Shown: positions 35,640 to 48,614 of the stretch, piece by piece
How the letters are laid out: each line of letters starts with the position of its first letter
Numbering within the stretch: position 1 is the stretch's first letter
Origin: Chondrosia reniformis
Taxonomy: Eukaryota; Porifera; Demospongiae; Chondrillida; Chondrillidae
Length of the DNA stretch: 64,000 nt
Direction of reading: 5' to 3'
Assembly: GCA_947172415.1 (NCBI GenBank)
Contig: OX359192.1
Span: 2,358,501 to 2,422,500 of the forward strand
The notes under the pieces: generated by a model
Told to the model about the DNA's origin: nothing
Database searches by the model: none
Seen by the model: the letters and a program-made list of their open reading frames with translations, nothing else
Translations under genes and position numbers: made by a program

Positions 35640-37985
35640 AAAGACAAATATATGTATTAGTTATACCACAGCGCTGAGGTGTATATGTGTTTTATACATA
35701 CGAGTCACGAGGGCACGTAGCGCCCGAGGGCGAGTACGTATATAAACCCATATACACCGAAGCGCCGTGGTATAAGTGATATATACTCCTTCGCTTCTTA
35801 TCGTTATTTTGGCGGGACTTTCAGGATGGCTCATCTGGCGTCTGGTTAGTTTTGCTTAAACGCTGACGACTTTATAGAATGCTCTTGCCCTGACTACTCC
35901 AACTGTCCTAAATGTAAGGAGAATTGTCCACCCTCCAAGTAGAAACATCTTAGTTTACCATATTTGGGCAGGGGTATAACAGAATTTAAGAATCCGATGG
36001 CAGTATATAGCTTCTTAAATCCTGTTATACCCCGGTTACAAAATATATACACAGGTGGTTGCCCCGGCAACGGGGTATATAACATGTAAAGCCTTGCTCG
36101 TATATAGAGTGGTAGGAGACATGTCCCAAATTTGATGCTGCACCCTATGTATTATTTTCAGATTCATTGACTATCAGAGAGCACGGTAGTACTCTCTATG
36201 TAGGGATGGTACCGGCTGTTTCGTTTTCCCTATATACATTTGTATATCAATCAATCAATCAATCAGTCAATCAATATTATTAAAGTGCACTGTGCCCAAT
36301 GGCACTAGGGCACGGATTGGCCCCATGCAGCACTTACAACAAGACAAAATAAATAATATGAACATGCAAAATAGAGTTAACTAAACCTATATAGGAGCGA
36401 AAATCCGAAATAGGCTGAAAACCGCCAAAAAAATCTATGTATAGTTAAAAATAGACCAGCCATGCTATAAACTGGCCTTTAAGGCAAGCGACCGTGTTCC
36501 CCTGGCAAATGAACGAACTTTGAAATATCCCACTTTAGTTTTCTTCTTCATCTTCATCTTCTTCTCCCGCTGTAACTAAAAAAGGAAATAAGCTTTCGGA
36601 CTACTTCTTAATCGAAATTTTCCACGCTGTATTCTTTTGTAGAAGCGAGAGCGATAATGTTATTATTGAGCATGCCGGTTTTCGTTGCAACATATCCCTA
36701 CATCTGGCAGCATTTTGCATGGTGTGCTTCCCACTAGAAAATGCATGATGTCTACTCTTATTCTTCCCATGTACATAGGTATATACCACCATGCAGGAAG
36801 TCTTTGTCTATGTCCTACTTCCTATACTTATTTGCAACCTTTACACTTATTTCACTGCATGTCATTGTGTGGAGTATACGTACATGTTAGGGGGACTGCA
36901 GCTTCATCTGCCCCAGTTCCTATGCCAATGTTGCCAGATGTAGGGATATGTTGCAACACCCTTGGTTGTATGATTCATGCACAGCTAATGCTTCACCGTG
37001 TAACATGCCTTTCTTGTTTCTGTACTTTTTGTACCATCCCTACATCTTCACTATTTTTGTAGAAATTCTTTAATATTTATATAATATTCTTGATTGAATG
37101 ATATGCCAAATAATACGTATACCACTTCAATCCACACAGTGCAATAGCGTACGCGCGTGGGTGTGTGTACAGTGGAGTTACATGGATGTGTTAGCAAATA
37201 ACGAATTAGAAATCCACTTTAGCGATGAATTTAAAATAATTTACATTCAAACTCACGTCTCGGGTATCTATCCGCCATCCGCAGAGATTTCTCTCCTATT
37301 GACCACTAGCGAGAGCAGAGCGCTTCTGCAACTTGTATGGCTTCTATTTTAAAAGGGCTAAAGAGTTACTCTTTCGTAAGATCTACCGATTTCTTCTCTA
37401 TTCTAAATATGGCAATTATCACGTGCCCAAACGTAAAACCTATTGGTATATATATGGCAATGTAATAACTAGATAGCTATATATAGTCTATGCAGGTATT
37501 ACTATATTACTACAGAACTGATTAAATTTTATCGAAAATATTCGTGACTACTGTAATTTTATATATTACAAATTTGTATAAGATTTATAAGATTTAAAAA
37601 TACAGATTGAAAATATAATGACCCCAGAGCGCCTAATCAAAACAAACCTTCCTCTGTCATCTAAAAACGGTTGAATCTGAATCTTCTCCTGATAGTAGCC
37701 CTTGAGTATATCTATCATTAGAGCAACTAAAAGTCGGCGACTGTGCTTGCTTAAAAGTTTACGAGCTACTGTCCGAAAATACATGACTTTCGTCCGAAAA
37801 TATATTTTTTCGGTCACTTTGAACTTTGGTCGATAACTTCTAGTCGGGACGCTATTTCTGCGCCAAACTTGGTACACCATCTAGGGTCAGTCTACTTATT
37901 ATGTGAGCAAAAAAGGAAGAAGATTGAATACTTTGCCACTGAGAACAGGCGTCCGAAATTACATGGTGTCCGAATATAGAAGCCA
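35640..37985. other. Gene-poor repeat region upstream of the NLR gene
   Basis: No convincing gene. Visible structures: inverted repeat at about 35665-35775 (ACCACAGCGC with GCGCCGTGGT); hairpin at about 35970-36035 (GGGGTATAACAG with CTGTTATACCCC); AATC microsatellite at 36243-36275; TIR element at 36684-36957. The 104-codon minus frame at 37566-37880 is basic and has no recognised domain. Confidence 0.5.
36684..36957. mobile_element. TIR element, about 274 bp
   Basis: Terminal inverted repeats GTTGCAACATATCCCTACAT and ATGTAGGGATATGTTGCAAC (about 26 bp in all). No transposase inside. Probable MITE; target duplication not clear. Confidence 0.65.
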
Positions 37986-38532
37986 CGCCCTACTAGAAGT
38001 AGGGATCGATGCGCCCAAACATAGAAGTGATGTGTATAGTTAAGTTTCAATATGCCACTTCTGCAATGTTAGCCTTACCATATGATCACTGTCTTGTTTC
38101 GTTACTTTTTCTAGATGTGCCAATCACTGTTATAGTGCCATCCCTACTTTTAACTTCGTTTTTGAATGTTTTTATTTAACTTGTATTGCCCCTTTTTTCT
38201 TGTTAACATTTGTTTTGAAAGTTTTCTTGGCGAAAACTTGAAATAAAGTAGCAGAATAGACGATATACTCGAGAGCTCTAAATTAAAAAAATGGTGTCCG
38301 AAAAGATCCCAAATTTGTCAACTAAGTTTTCTACTGTTCTTTAACATTCATTTTAGGATATTAAAGGGTCCATAATCGTTAAAATTATGACTATATATAA
38401 GCCCTGTAAAGCGACTAAATAATTCGATCGCGGGAGGTGGCAGTACCACCAATTTTTCTAACTCGAGTTATTTATATACAGAGAATTTGAAACTTAATTA
38501 AAAAAAATGGCGTTCGAAGTGGCCTGTATTTG

Positions 38533-39010
38533 ACTAGTCTCGTGCCCAGCCCCACTTCCGCAATAATGGCTGCCGCCTTCGTAAGGTGGGTCTGGCACAT
38601 TTCGCCGCATTTCTTGGTCTTGCTGACTCAGCATACCAGGATTCTGGCGGGCCAATCAGATTGCTCGAAAATATTATATTATAATAGTATAATAAATACA
38701 GTAGGAAATAATTGTATGAGTTTCGACACCGCGTCGGCGCGAAGTGGACAGCTGTGTTTCAGTTCCTCGCCTTGGTATCACGCTAGAAGCGTCCATCATC
38801 GAGGAGGTAATTTTCAAGCGCACATTTCAATTTTTATTATTATAGTAGTGTTATTTACAATATAATATTTTCGAGCAATCTGATTGGCCCGGGCCGCCAG
38901 AATCCTGGTATGCTGAGTCAGTAAGACCAAGAAATGCGGCGAAATGTGCCAGAACCACTTTACGCAGGCGGCAGCCATTATTGCGGAAGTGGGGCTGGGC
39001 ACGAGACTAG
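38533..39010. mobile_element. Foldback/MITE insertion specific to duplication copy 2
   Basis: Long terminal inverted repeats of about 145 bp starting ACTAGTCTCGTGCCCAGCCC and ending GGGCTGGGCACGAGACTAG, flanked by a 5-6 bp duplication (TATTTG). Absent from the corresponding point of copy 1 (near 14055), so it inserted after the duplication or was lost from copy 1. Confidence 0.85.
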
Positions 39011-39954
39011 TATTTGGCACCTTCAAAAGTAACACACTTCGGATAGAGCGCATTGAAATCCAGGGTAGCCTATTCCCTAGTTCGGAAGCATTCATGACGA
39101 TTTAGTATTTGTATGTACCTGCGTAAGTTTGCATATTAGCGCTAGCTCATTTGAAAAAGAAGAAGAAAAAATGAGGAATTTCAGAATTTGGCCTATTTCG
39201 GTTTAACCAGTTTGCGAAGGTTGTAAAGCATCGAAACATGTTTAGGCATTTAGAAAAGCATGCAAAAACGACTGCAAACACTCGAATGCAACCGAAAATC
39301 CTATCGTTGTTGATTTATGAGGTGTTAATTGATAATACATTGGATAGGGCGGCCATGTTTTTTCGGCCCATCCCTACTTAGAGTACTGCCGTACTCTCTG
39401 ATAGAGCTTATCACATGACTTAATATAGGTACATCGGCTATAACGCTCATAGGTGTGTTCAGTGAACAGATAGTCTATTATATTGATTCCATTGTTACAA
39501 TCTGAAGATATGAGGGTATTCTATAACTAAAACTTAAATAGTCTAACAAGTATTTTTCTAAAATAGTGTCCATTGATATATATTCTCTCTTAGTACAACT
39601 AGATACAGCTTAGACCCACAAACAAACTGTAAGTAATAAATAAAACATGCCAGCTTTATAAAAGAAATCTAATTATCTATATCAATCTTGTTCTTCATAT
39701 TAAACAGAAGAATTTCAAACACAAATAAATATGTCCAGAAAAATAATACACCGAAACATATATGCAAAAGTTAAATACATGTAATCACATGGGTGATAAA
39801 TCTTGACTTGTTCTTAATTTACATTACATTTACTACGTATAATATGAAATCAAAAAGTGACCAAATGACAAATAATAGATGGGGTAATTAAAACCTCGAA
39901 TCATCCTAATGAAATAAAATTGATGTCTTGTAACTGTTACAGGCCTTGCATGGA

Positions 39955-40237
39955 TTACCACTGACTTCCGTAGGTAGGGTCACCAACACCTCGAAGCATC
40001 CTAATGAATCTGACATCTTGAATCATAACTGTTACACGCTTTACATGGATTGCAGCCAAGTTACTGTCCGATAGGAAGTGTACAAGGTACGCTTCTGTGG
40101 CTTCTTGAAGGCATGCCAGAGCATCCATTTTCCATCTGAACTCGCTGGCATGCGGATGTCTTTCCTGCAGGATCTGTCTTACCAATCTCCCAAATGGAGC
40201 CTTGCGCATTAGAAGGTGTGTCGTCTTTTGGAAGTGC
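39955..40237 (-). pseudogene. cenpa: cenH3 exon 2 copy with intact reading frame but no exon 1
   Basis: Same length as exon 2 of the intact gene (283 bp) with acceptor and stop kept: [77 protein letters not shown]. Several substitutions (H for R, KM for QS, V for A) relative to the 11.1-kb gene. No exon 1 is found up to PAM; as in copy 1 the region is replaced by unrelated sequence. Most likely a fragment. The open frame may reflect youth, gene conversion, or use from an unknown start. Confidence 0.75.
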
Positions 40238-40389
40238 CTGCAATAACAAATTATGGTTATATGTAACATGCTTCACTGATATCATTAGGCCACTCCAAAT
40301 TACACTTTATAGTTTCCCGTCCACCGCCTGCATGCATTACAGAAAGCCACCTTCTTTTTATTATTGTCTTTTATTATATTATAGTCTAC

Positions 40390-41676
40390 TATAATACGCT
40401 AATAAATTTTACAGTGTGAAGTCACATCTATAGTGTGCGCGCTCATTGTTTCCACCTCGTGGTCTTCTAACGGCTAGTCCAACTAGTCCTATGTGAAGTC
40501 TTAGATTTTCCCTGTCAACACTAACATAGTTAGTTTTTTGTGCCATGTTCTGCATACTTTCTAACATTATGGTTTGCATGTAGCCACAAACTGGAAAACC
40601 TATACAGTCAGTTTTGGGTAGTTTGGTAGTAAAATAATGAATAACAAAAATGCCCTCCCTCCTGCATGCTTTTTGGCACCTGGGGGAGTGGTAGGAAACT
40701 AAGTGTAAAATTTGAAGTGGCCTTATATATTTACTGTAAGTAAGTACAGCCTTTTGCACTATCTGGTATTAAATATTCTAGTTCACCATGTGACATGATT
40801 AAGTAAAAATAGAGAAGTAGTGGTCTCGGTTATGCTAGGCTAGCCATGTACGTACGTACATGGAGATTAATAGATTATATGAAGAATGGGATCAAGACAA
40901 ACAGTGAAGCTGGACCACATAGTGTTTAGAAGATCCAGGGATATCATTTATGCATACTACTACTTCTTATTTATATATAGGACAGCAAAGCACTACATCT
41001 TGGCAAGTATTTACAAGGACACAGGCTCAGAACTTAAAGAAATGTTTTTTTAATAATATGTACTTATCTTTTTAATATTTTTTGTAATATCAGTTTAGTG
41101 CATGTATTTATTATACCTTGTTTTTTAGGATAATCAGTGAAAAAAGATCTCACCTCCCTTTGGTTTAGGAGGGATACAGCCTATTGATTTTTCTTTGTCT
41201 GGCTTGGATAATATGTCAATGACTACTTATTTCACTAGAGGATTTTGACAGACCCTAAACGCCATGCTATCCGTATTTTGGCGCCTAATTCGACTATATT
41301 CCACCCTTTTCATTGTCAAAAGTATTCACTTAAATGTAGAATATCAATTTGAATGTTAATTACTTAATTATAACTTATCAATTTACCGTATATCGATACA
41401 TAATAATTATTATCTTACGAAATCGCTAACGTTTTGTAACGCACCACGTGCTGCGACCGTTCCGTTCCGTTCCGCATTTTAGTAACACCCAGAAACCCCG
41501 CCTTTTCGTATTACGCAAAAACGTCACGTGACACTCAACGATGCGTGGTTTTACACAAATCCAGAATCAATGATCTGTTTTATTCCAAAAATAGGCAATG
41601 TATCGACTTTCCACAAATGAAAAACAGTTTATTAATTACTAGTTTTTGCAACTGTGCATTATGCCTGTTAAAACGT
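40390..41676. other. Gene-free interval between the cenH3 fragment and PAM
   Basis: Counterpart of 15270-16555. Nearly identical from about 40790. Contains the CATGTACGTACGTACATG palindrome and the E-box block with GTCACGTGAC near 41523. No gene supported. Confidence 0.5.
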
Positions 41677-44600
41677 TTAAAGATGTTCAAAAATAACATC
41701 TTCTGCTTCACTCTCAGAATCGAAGGTCCTCACCCTCACAAAGCCTTGGTGTGAGGGTCCAAGCAATGAGTGCAAGTTTTCTTTTGCTTTTTGAGCTTTC
41801 TTGGAGATGTTTAGATTCTTCCTCTTGCAAGAAGAACAGCGATTGCAACACTGTAGCTTCCAACATACATACACAAATGATAAGCAGAGGACAAGAATGA
41901 TAGCTACAAGGATAGCTACCCCTAAAGCTATGCCTCCGTAGTGCATCAGAGGGCTCTTATGAATACATTCTGCGTCATAAGAAAATACAGTACAATTATC
42001 ATTCTCCTCATCCAAAATAACTTTGTGGTGCTTGTTCCCAAATCCATTCTCATCTGGTAGTAACCCACTGTCTGGAGTTGCTTTGTGGCAGTTCTCTGGA
42101 GGAACTGATTGGGGGCAGTCCTCGTGTATCTCTGTATCATTCACCTTATCGTGATGAAGGTCATCCTCCCAATCTGCTTTTGGCATATTTGTCTCATCTT
42201 GCACCTTAACATTTTCAGAATTGTTATTAGAAGCTTCAGTTGAGTTGGGTGGACGTATACCAATAGTACGGTTTCTTACTTTACCAGCATGATTGTCTAA
42301 CAGAAGACACAGGCATATAATATCGTTTACTTTATTCTTTCTGTCTCTCTTACACTGTGTAGATGGATACTTACAAGATTCTGGAACAAACTTCCAAATT
42401 CGGTTTGGCCCGATTTCTGCTACATAAACAGCACTTCCATCACCACTAGCTGACACATCGTGGGCTTTAGCAAAGCCACCCTAAAAGTACAAAGCAGGCT
42501 GAGAAGTACACACAACGTAGTTAGAAGAAATCCTTATTCTATTGCATATGAATATATAAAATCACGACACACTCCCACTCTACACCTCATATCCACACCT
42601 CCGCACCAATCATCTTGGATTCTAATGTGACCTATTGCTAGGTTGCTAGGCAACTATCCATATTCACTATCATATACTAGTGCCATGGGCATTATAATCA
42701 CACATGAATCTACAAACGTGTGTGCTTGTGATGTGAGAGTTGGTAAGAGGGTATGTGATGCTCAACAGACCTGAGGCCCCCACTCTTCCTCAGTTCCATT
42801 GAAATAGATGGTGGATCCATTAACACCTCTACTTTGAGTGGCTTCAAATACAGCATACATAAGTGGTGTATCTCCTATTCAGACAACGCAAGAATGAACA
42901 GTATATGCTCCAAAATACATTAGAGATTTAAAGTAGGCCTAAAAGATTACTGCTGAATAAAATCAAGCATGTACATACATATGTATTGCCATCAATAGGT
43001 GGAAAACATGTTACAACTACCTTGCCCTGTATACGTAAATGTTGCACTCACTCGTATCCTTGGGTGCAGCCACTGCATAGACTGGGTGGGAGAGGTAGCG
43101 AACTGATAAAACACTCATATTAGATGTTGCTAGAGTGATGATGCGACTGTTTTCCCTGTCAGCCACCAGTAAGGCACTGTCACTGTTGATTAGAGCAAGG
43201 CTGTGTGGAACAAACATTTCTGAGGAAGGAATATCACAGTCAGATGAGTACATTAACTAAGGATATAGGAGAGCCATTTACACATAAGCTTACGTTTTCC
43301 ATCCACAGCACTTTTAAAAACTTGCAAAATGCCACCAAACTTGGAAAACTTTATGACACGTCTATTGCAATACCTTAACCAATACACAGTGATAGTAAAA
43401 TAGAAGTATGTAAGCAACATGGCCCAAAGTCAACACACACTATCAAGCTGTTACACCACACAATGTTTTAGCAGCTAATACTAACCCATCTGCTACATAA
43501 AAATTTCCACTGGTTTCCACAGCAACGGCAGCAGGCTTACAGAAATGTGACAGGTCATTTCCGGGCTCAAAGGCCACACCCAGTGTCAGTTCAGGTTTGC
43601 CATCCAACAACCTCTGGGCACCAAACTTGAACACCTGATGCATAGCTACATCTGTGAGCCAGATGTTTCCCTCAGAGTCCACTGTAAGCCCATGAGGCAA
43701 GTAAAACCTTTACAGCAAGGCAGGATTACAGGGAAATAATATATATAGTGTTTAGTTTACAAGTGAGCACTCTATGGATGCTCCTACTTGTTTGCTCCAT
43801 ATTTTCCTAACAGTCCTCCAGTGCTGGAGAGGTGCAGTATAGTAGGAATCGCAATGGGACCATCATCCTTCTGAAGAAATCTGTCATTCATGTCAAAGGA
43901 ACTGCATAGAACAAAACATATACTAGAATTAACAGTCATACTAAACTGCTGTTCAACAGAGAAAGCTACACTATAGTCATACAGAAAGAAGAACTACCAT
44001 ATAGATGGAAATATTGGGGGGAATATATTTTGGTGAATTGGCATTTTTCACACAAATCACCAAATTATGATCCACTAATAATTATTGCATCATAGTGACA
44101 TTATCCATTGTAATGTGAGTAACCACCAAAATTAAAACCACCAATATCTAAAATCGCCAAATATTCTCCCACCAATATTTCTGGCTATATGGTATGAAAT
44201 AAAATAAGTGTGAGTCTAAAGGAACTAAGTTAATCCAAATTAGTTGGGGAAGATAATGCACTGAATGAAGTATACAGGTGATTGTGGGTATGTACATATA
44301 CGTACAGGTTAATAGAATCATGTTGAACCTACCTTTCATCCCATATTCTATTCCCTCTGTGGAACACATACAGGTCACCTTCCCTGCACACATCAACAGC
44401 TGTCACCTGGCCCAATGGGACGGAGAGGAGGGGCTTAGCCTCCTTTCCAGCCTTGCCATTGAGTGCCCAATCATGGGCCAGCTGAAGGTTTTTCAGTGTG
44501 TGTACCGTGATGGAGGAGGTGTCTCCATCAGTGGAGTTCTCTGTTTGTGGTGGGTGGGGAGCAGGGCTGTGGGTGGGGTCATCTGGGAGTGGCAGAGCAA

Positions 44601-47600
44601 CCTCTGATATGGCAGGCAACTGAACTCCATAAAAGTTATTGGAATACCCAATTCCACAAATATCATTTGCAATAGTCTTGCCATCATTAGTGGTGTAATA
44701 CATGATGTAAAAGTTGCACATTTCATCTGTAGTATCAGACCTAGGATGTACGTAGATATGCAGTGACAGCAAGTCAATTTCGGTTCCGCCCTTTTGCTCA
44801 TTTGTGCTCCTCAGGAGACATGAGTGGGTGAGGTAAAATCCAGAATCAAATGATGAGATATTTATATCTATCTTAGACATTCAGTTCCAGATACATATAT
44901 GGTAGATATTAATGATATTCATTAGACAGAGGGAAAGGGATGGATTTAGCAAAGTATTAAGGAAGAGATCAAATTACTTTGTGCATAAGAAGAAGAAAGG
45001 AAAAGAAGAAAGAAAAGACTCATGTATCTTTGTCCAAAGCTCTCTCCAGGTTTAGTTCCCCTATAGGCTTTTTTAGAGAATAGGCATAGCATGTAGGTAA
45101 ATGGTATATTAGATTTTTCATGTCATACAGTGTACTTTGTTGACCCTTCACTAAACTGATCTCTTCCTTTGGTCAGACAATATATAGAGGTTTGACAATA
45201 CCAAAGCATTATCACTAATGAACTACTAACCCAATGTTAACAACATGTTTATCTTCAGATGTATTATAGATACACCTAGCTGCTACATAGTCCTCCTTGT
45301 GGATGGTTGTATTACTGATGACAGGATAAAAAGCCTGTGGATCCTGGGGACTTCTGTTGCCAATAACCTCCCAAGTGCTCTCATCATGCTGTCTGGAGAA
45401 CCCAGTGATCTGAGTGCAGCGACTGTGGGCGTGGACACGGTATGCAAAGGGCGTGATGGCCTGGGTGTTATCATAGCGACACGCACCTGATATATCAAAT
45501 GCTAAACAATAGAAATGTACACAAATTACGTAGAACCAACGAATCTATGTGCTACGTATATATAGTACACATACATATTCTATGTATATATTGAAGAATA
45601 TGAGTACAGAAGTACTGCATTTGAATGCAGATTTGTGAAAGAGGTAAAGGCTAAGGATGGTGTGCATGGTACACAGCTCACTACTCTCTCCCTGCCTAAT
45701 GCTGCTACTGCCAATAATGAGATACACTCCAGCACTATACTGAGGTCTGCAATAAAGTTAAAAAGCAAAAGATTAGTTAATCATAGTTGTGGATATAGAC
45801 CTACGTACGTAACAGAGTAACAGTTGTGGTTGTGATTAATTAGACCTAGCAGAGTAACAGTAGCTGTAGCAGAGTAACAGTTGTGGTTGTGATTATCTAG
45901 ACCTAGCAGAGTAACAGTTGTGGTTGCGATTATCTAGACCTAACAGAGTAACAGTTGTGGTTGTGATTATCTAGGCCTAGCAGAGTAACAGTTGTGGTTG
46001 CGATTATCTAGGGTGACAAGCGTGGTTATGTACATTGTCAGCCTAACACACACTGCAGTACCTTGTCTTTGTCAAAGAGACTGTCAGTCCGGAGGTGTCA
46101 CTAGAACGGTTAGGATTTCCAAAGTGCAGCTGAACAACAAGATGGCGGATACCTGCATCTTGTCCCACCCTGTACCCAACACCTGGGTGTGTAAGTGTAC
46201 AGGTGTGTGTTGTACGTATGTGCATATGTGTAGGTGGGGTGAGAAAGAAACACAAACTATTAACAGAAAGACACTTGAGGATAATGCTCTATAGTAAAGG
46301 ATAGACTAAAAAGGTTTAACTTGATGGACCTACCTACATATGTAAATGATTTCATTCAAATGAGTTGTGGACATACGTATTACCCTCTTAAAGTACGCAT
46401 AAGTAAGTCAGAACTAAATATGGAGACCGACCTTCTGGAAGTTGCAAGCCTTCAGCATTGTTGGCCCATGCGTAGAGTATTTTTCCCGATTCTGCTTTAC
46501 AGGTACCTCCCATGTTCTTGCAGTCCCAGGCCGTTCTGTCACTATAGGGCTCAGCACATCCATAAAGCAACATGTGGTGCACCATTCCGGGTGTCACAGA
46601 AGGCTCATAGCCAACTATACATAATAGCAGGTGATGTGGGGTGTGACATGTGGAGGAGAGGTGATGTGGGGTGTGACATGTGGAGGAGAGGTGATGTGGG
46701 GTGTGACATGTGGAGGAGAGGTGATGTGGGGTGTGACATGTGGAGGAGAGGTGATGTGGGGTGTGACACATGGAGGAGAGGTGATGTGGGGTGTGACATG
46801 TGGAGGAGAGGTGATGTGGGGTGTGATACATGGAGGAGAGGTGATGTGGGGTGTGACATGTGGAGGAGAGGTGATGTGGGGTGTGACATGTGGAGGAGAG
46901 GTGATGTGGGGTGTGACATGTGGAGGAGAGGTGATGTGGGGTGTGACATGTGGAGGAGAGGTGATGTGGGTGTGACATGTGGAGGAGAGGTGATGTGGGG
47001 TGTGATACATGTAGGCTGTGTCACTGAACCATTCAACAACTATTTATAAATATCAATATTATGGTGGAAATACTGTACATTTGAGAAAACCACAATTGTT
47101 ACATAAACTGCACTTAAAAGTTGGTGGAGGAAAGGACTAGAATGAGGCAGCAAAAATAGAAGAGAAAGATGTGATTTTACTTGTAAATATGCAGTAGGCA
47201 ACTTGGCATACTGTACAATTCACACAAAAGTACTTCTACACCGTATACATACAATTGAGTATCAAGATAGTAATGTATACAAAGTTGACAAGTAGGTGTC
47301 GGGATCTTTCTTATAGTAGTCTATTCAACTGACACATTTTACTTACTTCACAAAATGTGTCTCTGGACAATCAGAGCACATTTGTAACTTATGATACGAA
47401 GGCCACCACAAGTTGCCATTTTGAAATTGAAATACGTAGTACAATATAATATTACAAATTGAAATAGTACTATACAGATTCAATGTTTACATAGAGCTGC
47501 ATACATCTGTAGTACTGAGCATACGGGTGACTTCCTAACCACATTACATTGATCATAAATACAAGGGTTCTAAATGGTGTAATTAGATTGGTTGAATTCA

Positions 47601-48614
47601 TACAGGAAAACACTAAATAAACATGTTAAACAAGGAAACAGACAATTAGGAAACAACATTTACTGTAGCCGAGTTCAAAATGCATGACAGTGTCACTAAA
47701 GGAAAACATTACTCAAGTGCAGTCATAAGTTAGTCTATGATTCAACCATGCAGAGCATTACAAAGTTCCATTTAAGTCAAGTCTGGATTAATGTTGTAAC
47801 TTGTTGTTAGTGGGAGATACCAGTTTGTACAGATATTTGGGTTAAAGAGAGAAGAACTGAAAACAAGAGGAAGAATGTTGTGAGGATCACCATCGGGATT
47901 AAAAACAAAATGGCTTCTGGGGCTTGTGATACCAAAATCGGACTACCAAAAAAGGACCCCTGCCAAAAGTGGGTCAAAGGGTGTGTTTAGATCAGAGGGG
48001 TCTGTTTTTGGGTGCAAATTTTGTGTTACAGGCTCCCAAGTTCCCATGTGGAAAAGGGGGTGTAGTTGGTTAAATACGTAGTAATAAAAATAAAATTGTG
48101 ATTGTTAATGTAGTGAATTACTTTAGTTGGACATTACAAATAAGAGATTGGCCCATGTCTCCCTGGTCTTACACCGTAAACTAAGTCTACGTATGTACAG
48201 ATGGCAGTAAGTTTGCAGGGTAAAGTAGTTGCTACTGTAAACAGGCAAGGACAACCCTGTCCGCTACTTCTACGCGTCATCTTAAGCTAGCACATAATAT
48301 AGGTACTCAATTACCTTTCCAACACGGTCCAACTATTCGCATTACATTAACTTAGTGTACTTACAAAGACAAAATAGATACAAATCCCTACTTACCAACA
48401 TACTGCTCTGTTTCTGGAAGGAGTACTGACGTACAAAGGTAATCATTAGCCTGTAGAAGAACAATAAGGAGTTAATCTCTAGTTAGGTGGACTTTTCTCC
48501 GTGTCTTACTTTTGGATGGTTACTGGTCAACATTACAGGCAACTTTGAAGCCTCATCTTCCACCGAAAGAGTTAATTTAAAGGCTAACAGTAATATTACT
48601 AACTTATTGATCAT
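41677..48614 (-). CDS. pam: Peptidylglycine alpha-amidating monooxygenase (PAM), complete
   Basis: Bifunctional copper/zinc enzyme of the secretory pathway that converts glycine-extended peptides to amides. Fourteen exons: 48510-48614, 48396-48450, 46432-46614, 46062-46182, 45673-45746, 45231-45501, 44333-44740, 43788-43901, 43486-43707, 43294-43373, 43052-43219, 42771-42874, 42375-42480, 41677-42296; phases agree, 876 aa. Signal peptide [17 protein letters not shown]. Hydroxylase copper ligands: His66-His67 (MVHHM), His134 (QLHFG), His203/His205 (RVHAHS), Met277 (DEMCN). The lyase is a beta-propeller with [17 protein letters not shown] and FVPHSLAL. One membrane segment ([19 protein letters not shown]) and a cytosolic tail ending [14 protein letters not shown]. 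The last intron (42297-42374, 78 bp) is stop-free and in frame, so retention is possible. Confidence 0.95.
44990..45122 (+). mobile_element. Pseudo-LTR remnant in PAM intron 6
   Basis: Counterpart of 19905-20025: AAGAAAAGACTCATGTATCT and GTTTAGTTCCCCTATAGGC as in the Penelope-like pseudo-LTR. It predates the segmental duplication because both copies have it at the same place. Confidence 0.7.
45795..46015. repeat. 37-bp minisatellite in PAM intron 4, about 5 copies
   Basis: Imperfect tandem copies of a unit containing CAGAGTAACAGTTGTGGTTG followed by TGATTATCTAGACCTAG, between exons 4 and 5. Confidence 0.8.
46628..47012. repeat. 30-bp minisatellite in PAM intron 2, about 13 copies
   Basis: Unit GGTGATGTGGGGTGTGACAT followed by GTGGAGGAGA, very homogeneous. 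It ends about 14 bp upstream (minus-strand sense) of exon 3, so it abuts the acceptor region. All six frames stay open through it; the resulting long frames are not genes. The rest of intron 2 (47013-48395) shows no feature. Confidence 0.88.

Larger units (their letters stand above)
37986..45690. repeat. Segmental duplication, copy 2 (partner 13510-20900)
   Basis: Starts CTAGAAGTAGGGATCGATGC, matching the inner edge of the 13.3-13.7 kb palindrome, and runs through a cenH3 exon 2 copy and the intact PAM gene. Unlike copy 1 it contains a 478-bp foldback insertion (38533-39010). It continues smoothly into PAM exons 1-5, so it represents the ancestral arrangement at that end. Confidence 0.85.

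Noticed and set aside
37566-37880. 104-codon basic minus frame
   Set aside because: No family similarity seen, no splice context and a repeat-rich setting; kept only as a remark.
40409-40759. 116-codon minus frame related to 15411-15638
   Set aside because: Conserved between copies only because of the recent duplication; no domain seen, and the copy 1 version is shorter.
13510-45690. Whole duplication as a haplotype assembly artefact
   Set aside because: Not excluded, but the copies differ in structure (truncated versus complete PAM, foldback insertion, different cenH3 states) and lie 25 kb apart around a single NLR gene, which favours a real duplication.
33935-47012. CRISPR-like arrays
   Set aside because: The tandem units have no spacers; they are minisatellites in a eukaryotic genome.
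46388-47049. Repetitive His/Ser/Pro-rich and Gly/Asp-rich frames up to 242 codons
   Set aside because: Translations of the 30-bp minisatellite. Only the non-repetitive PAM exon 3 part of the minus frame is real.
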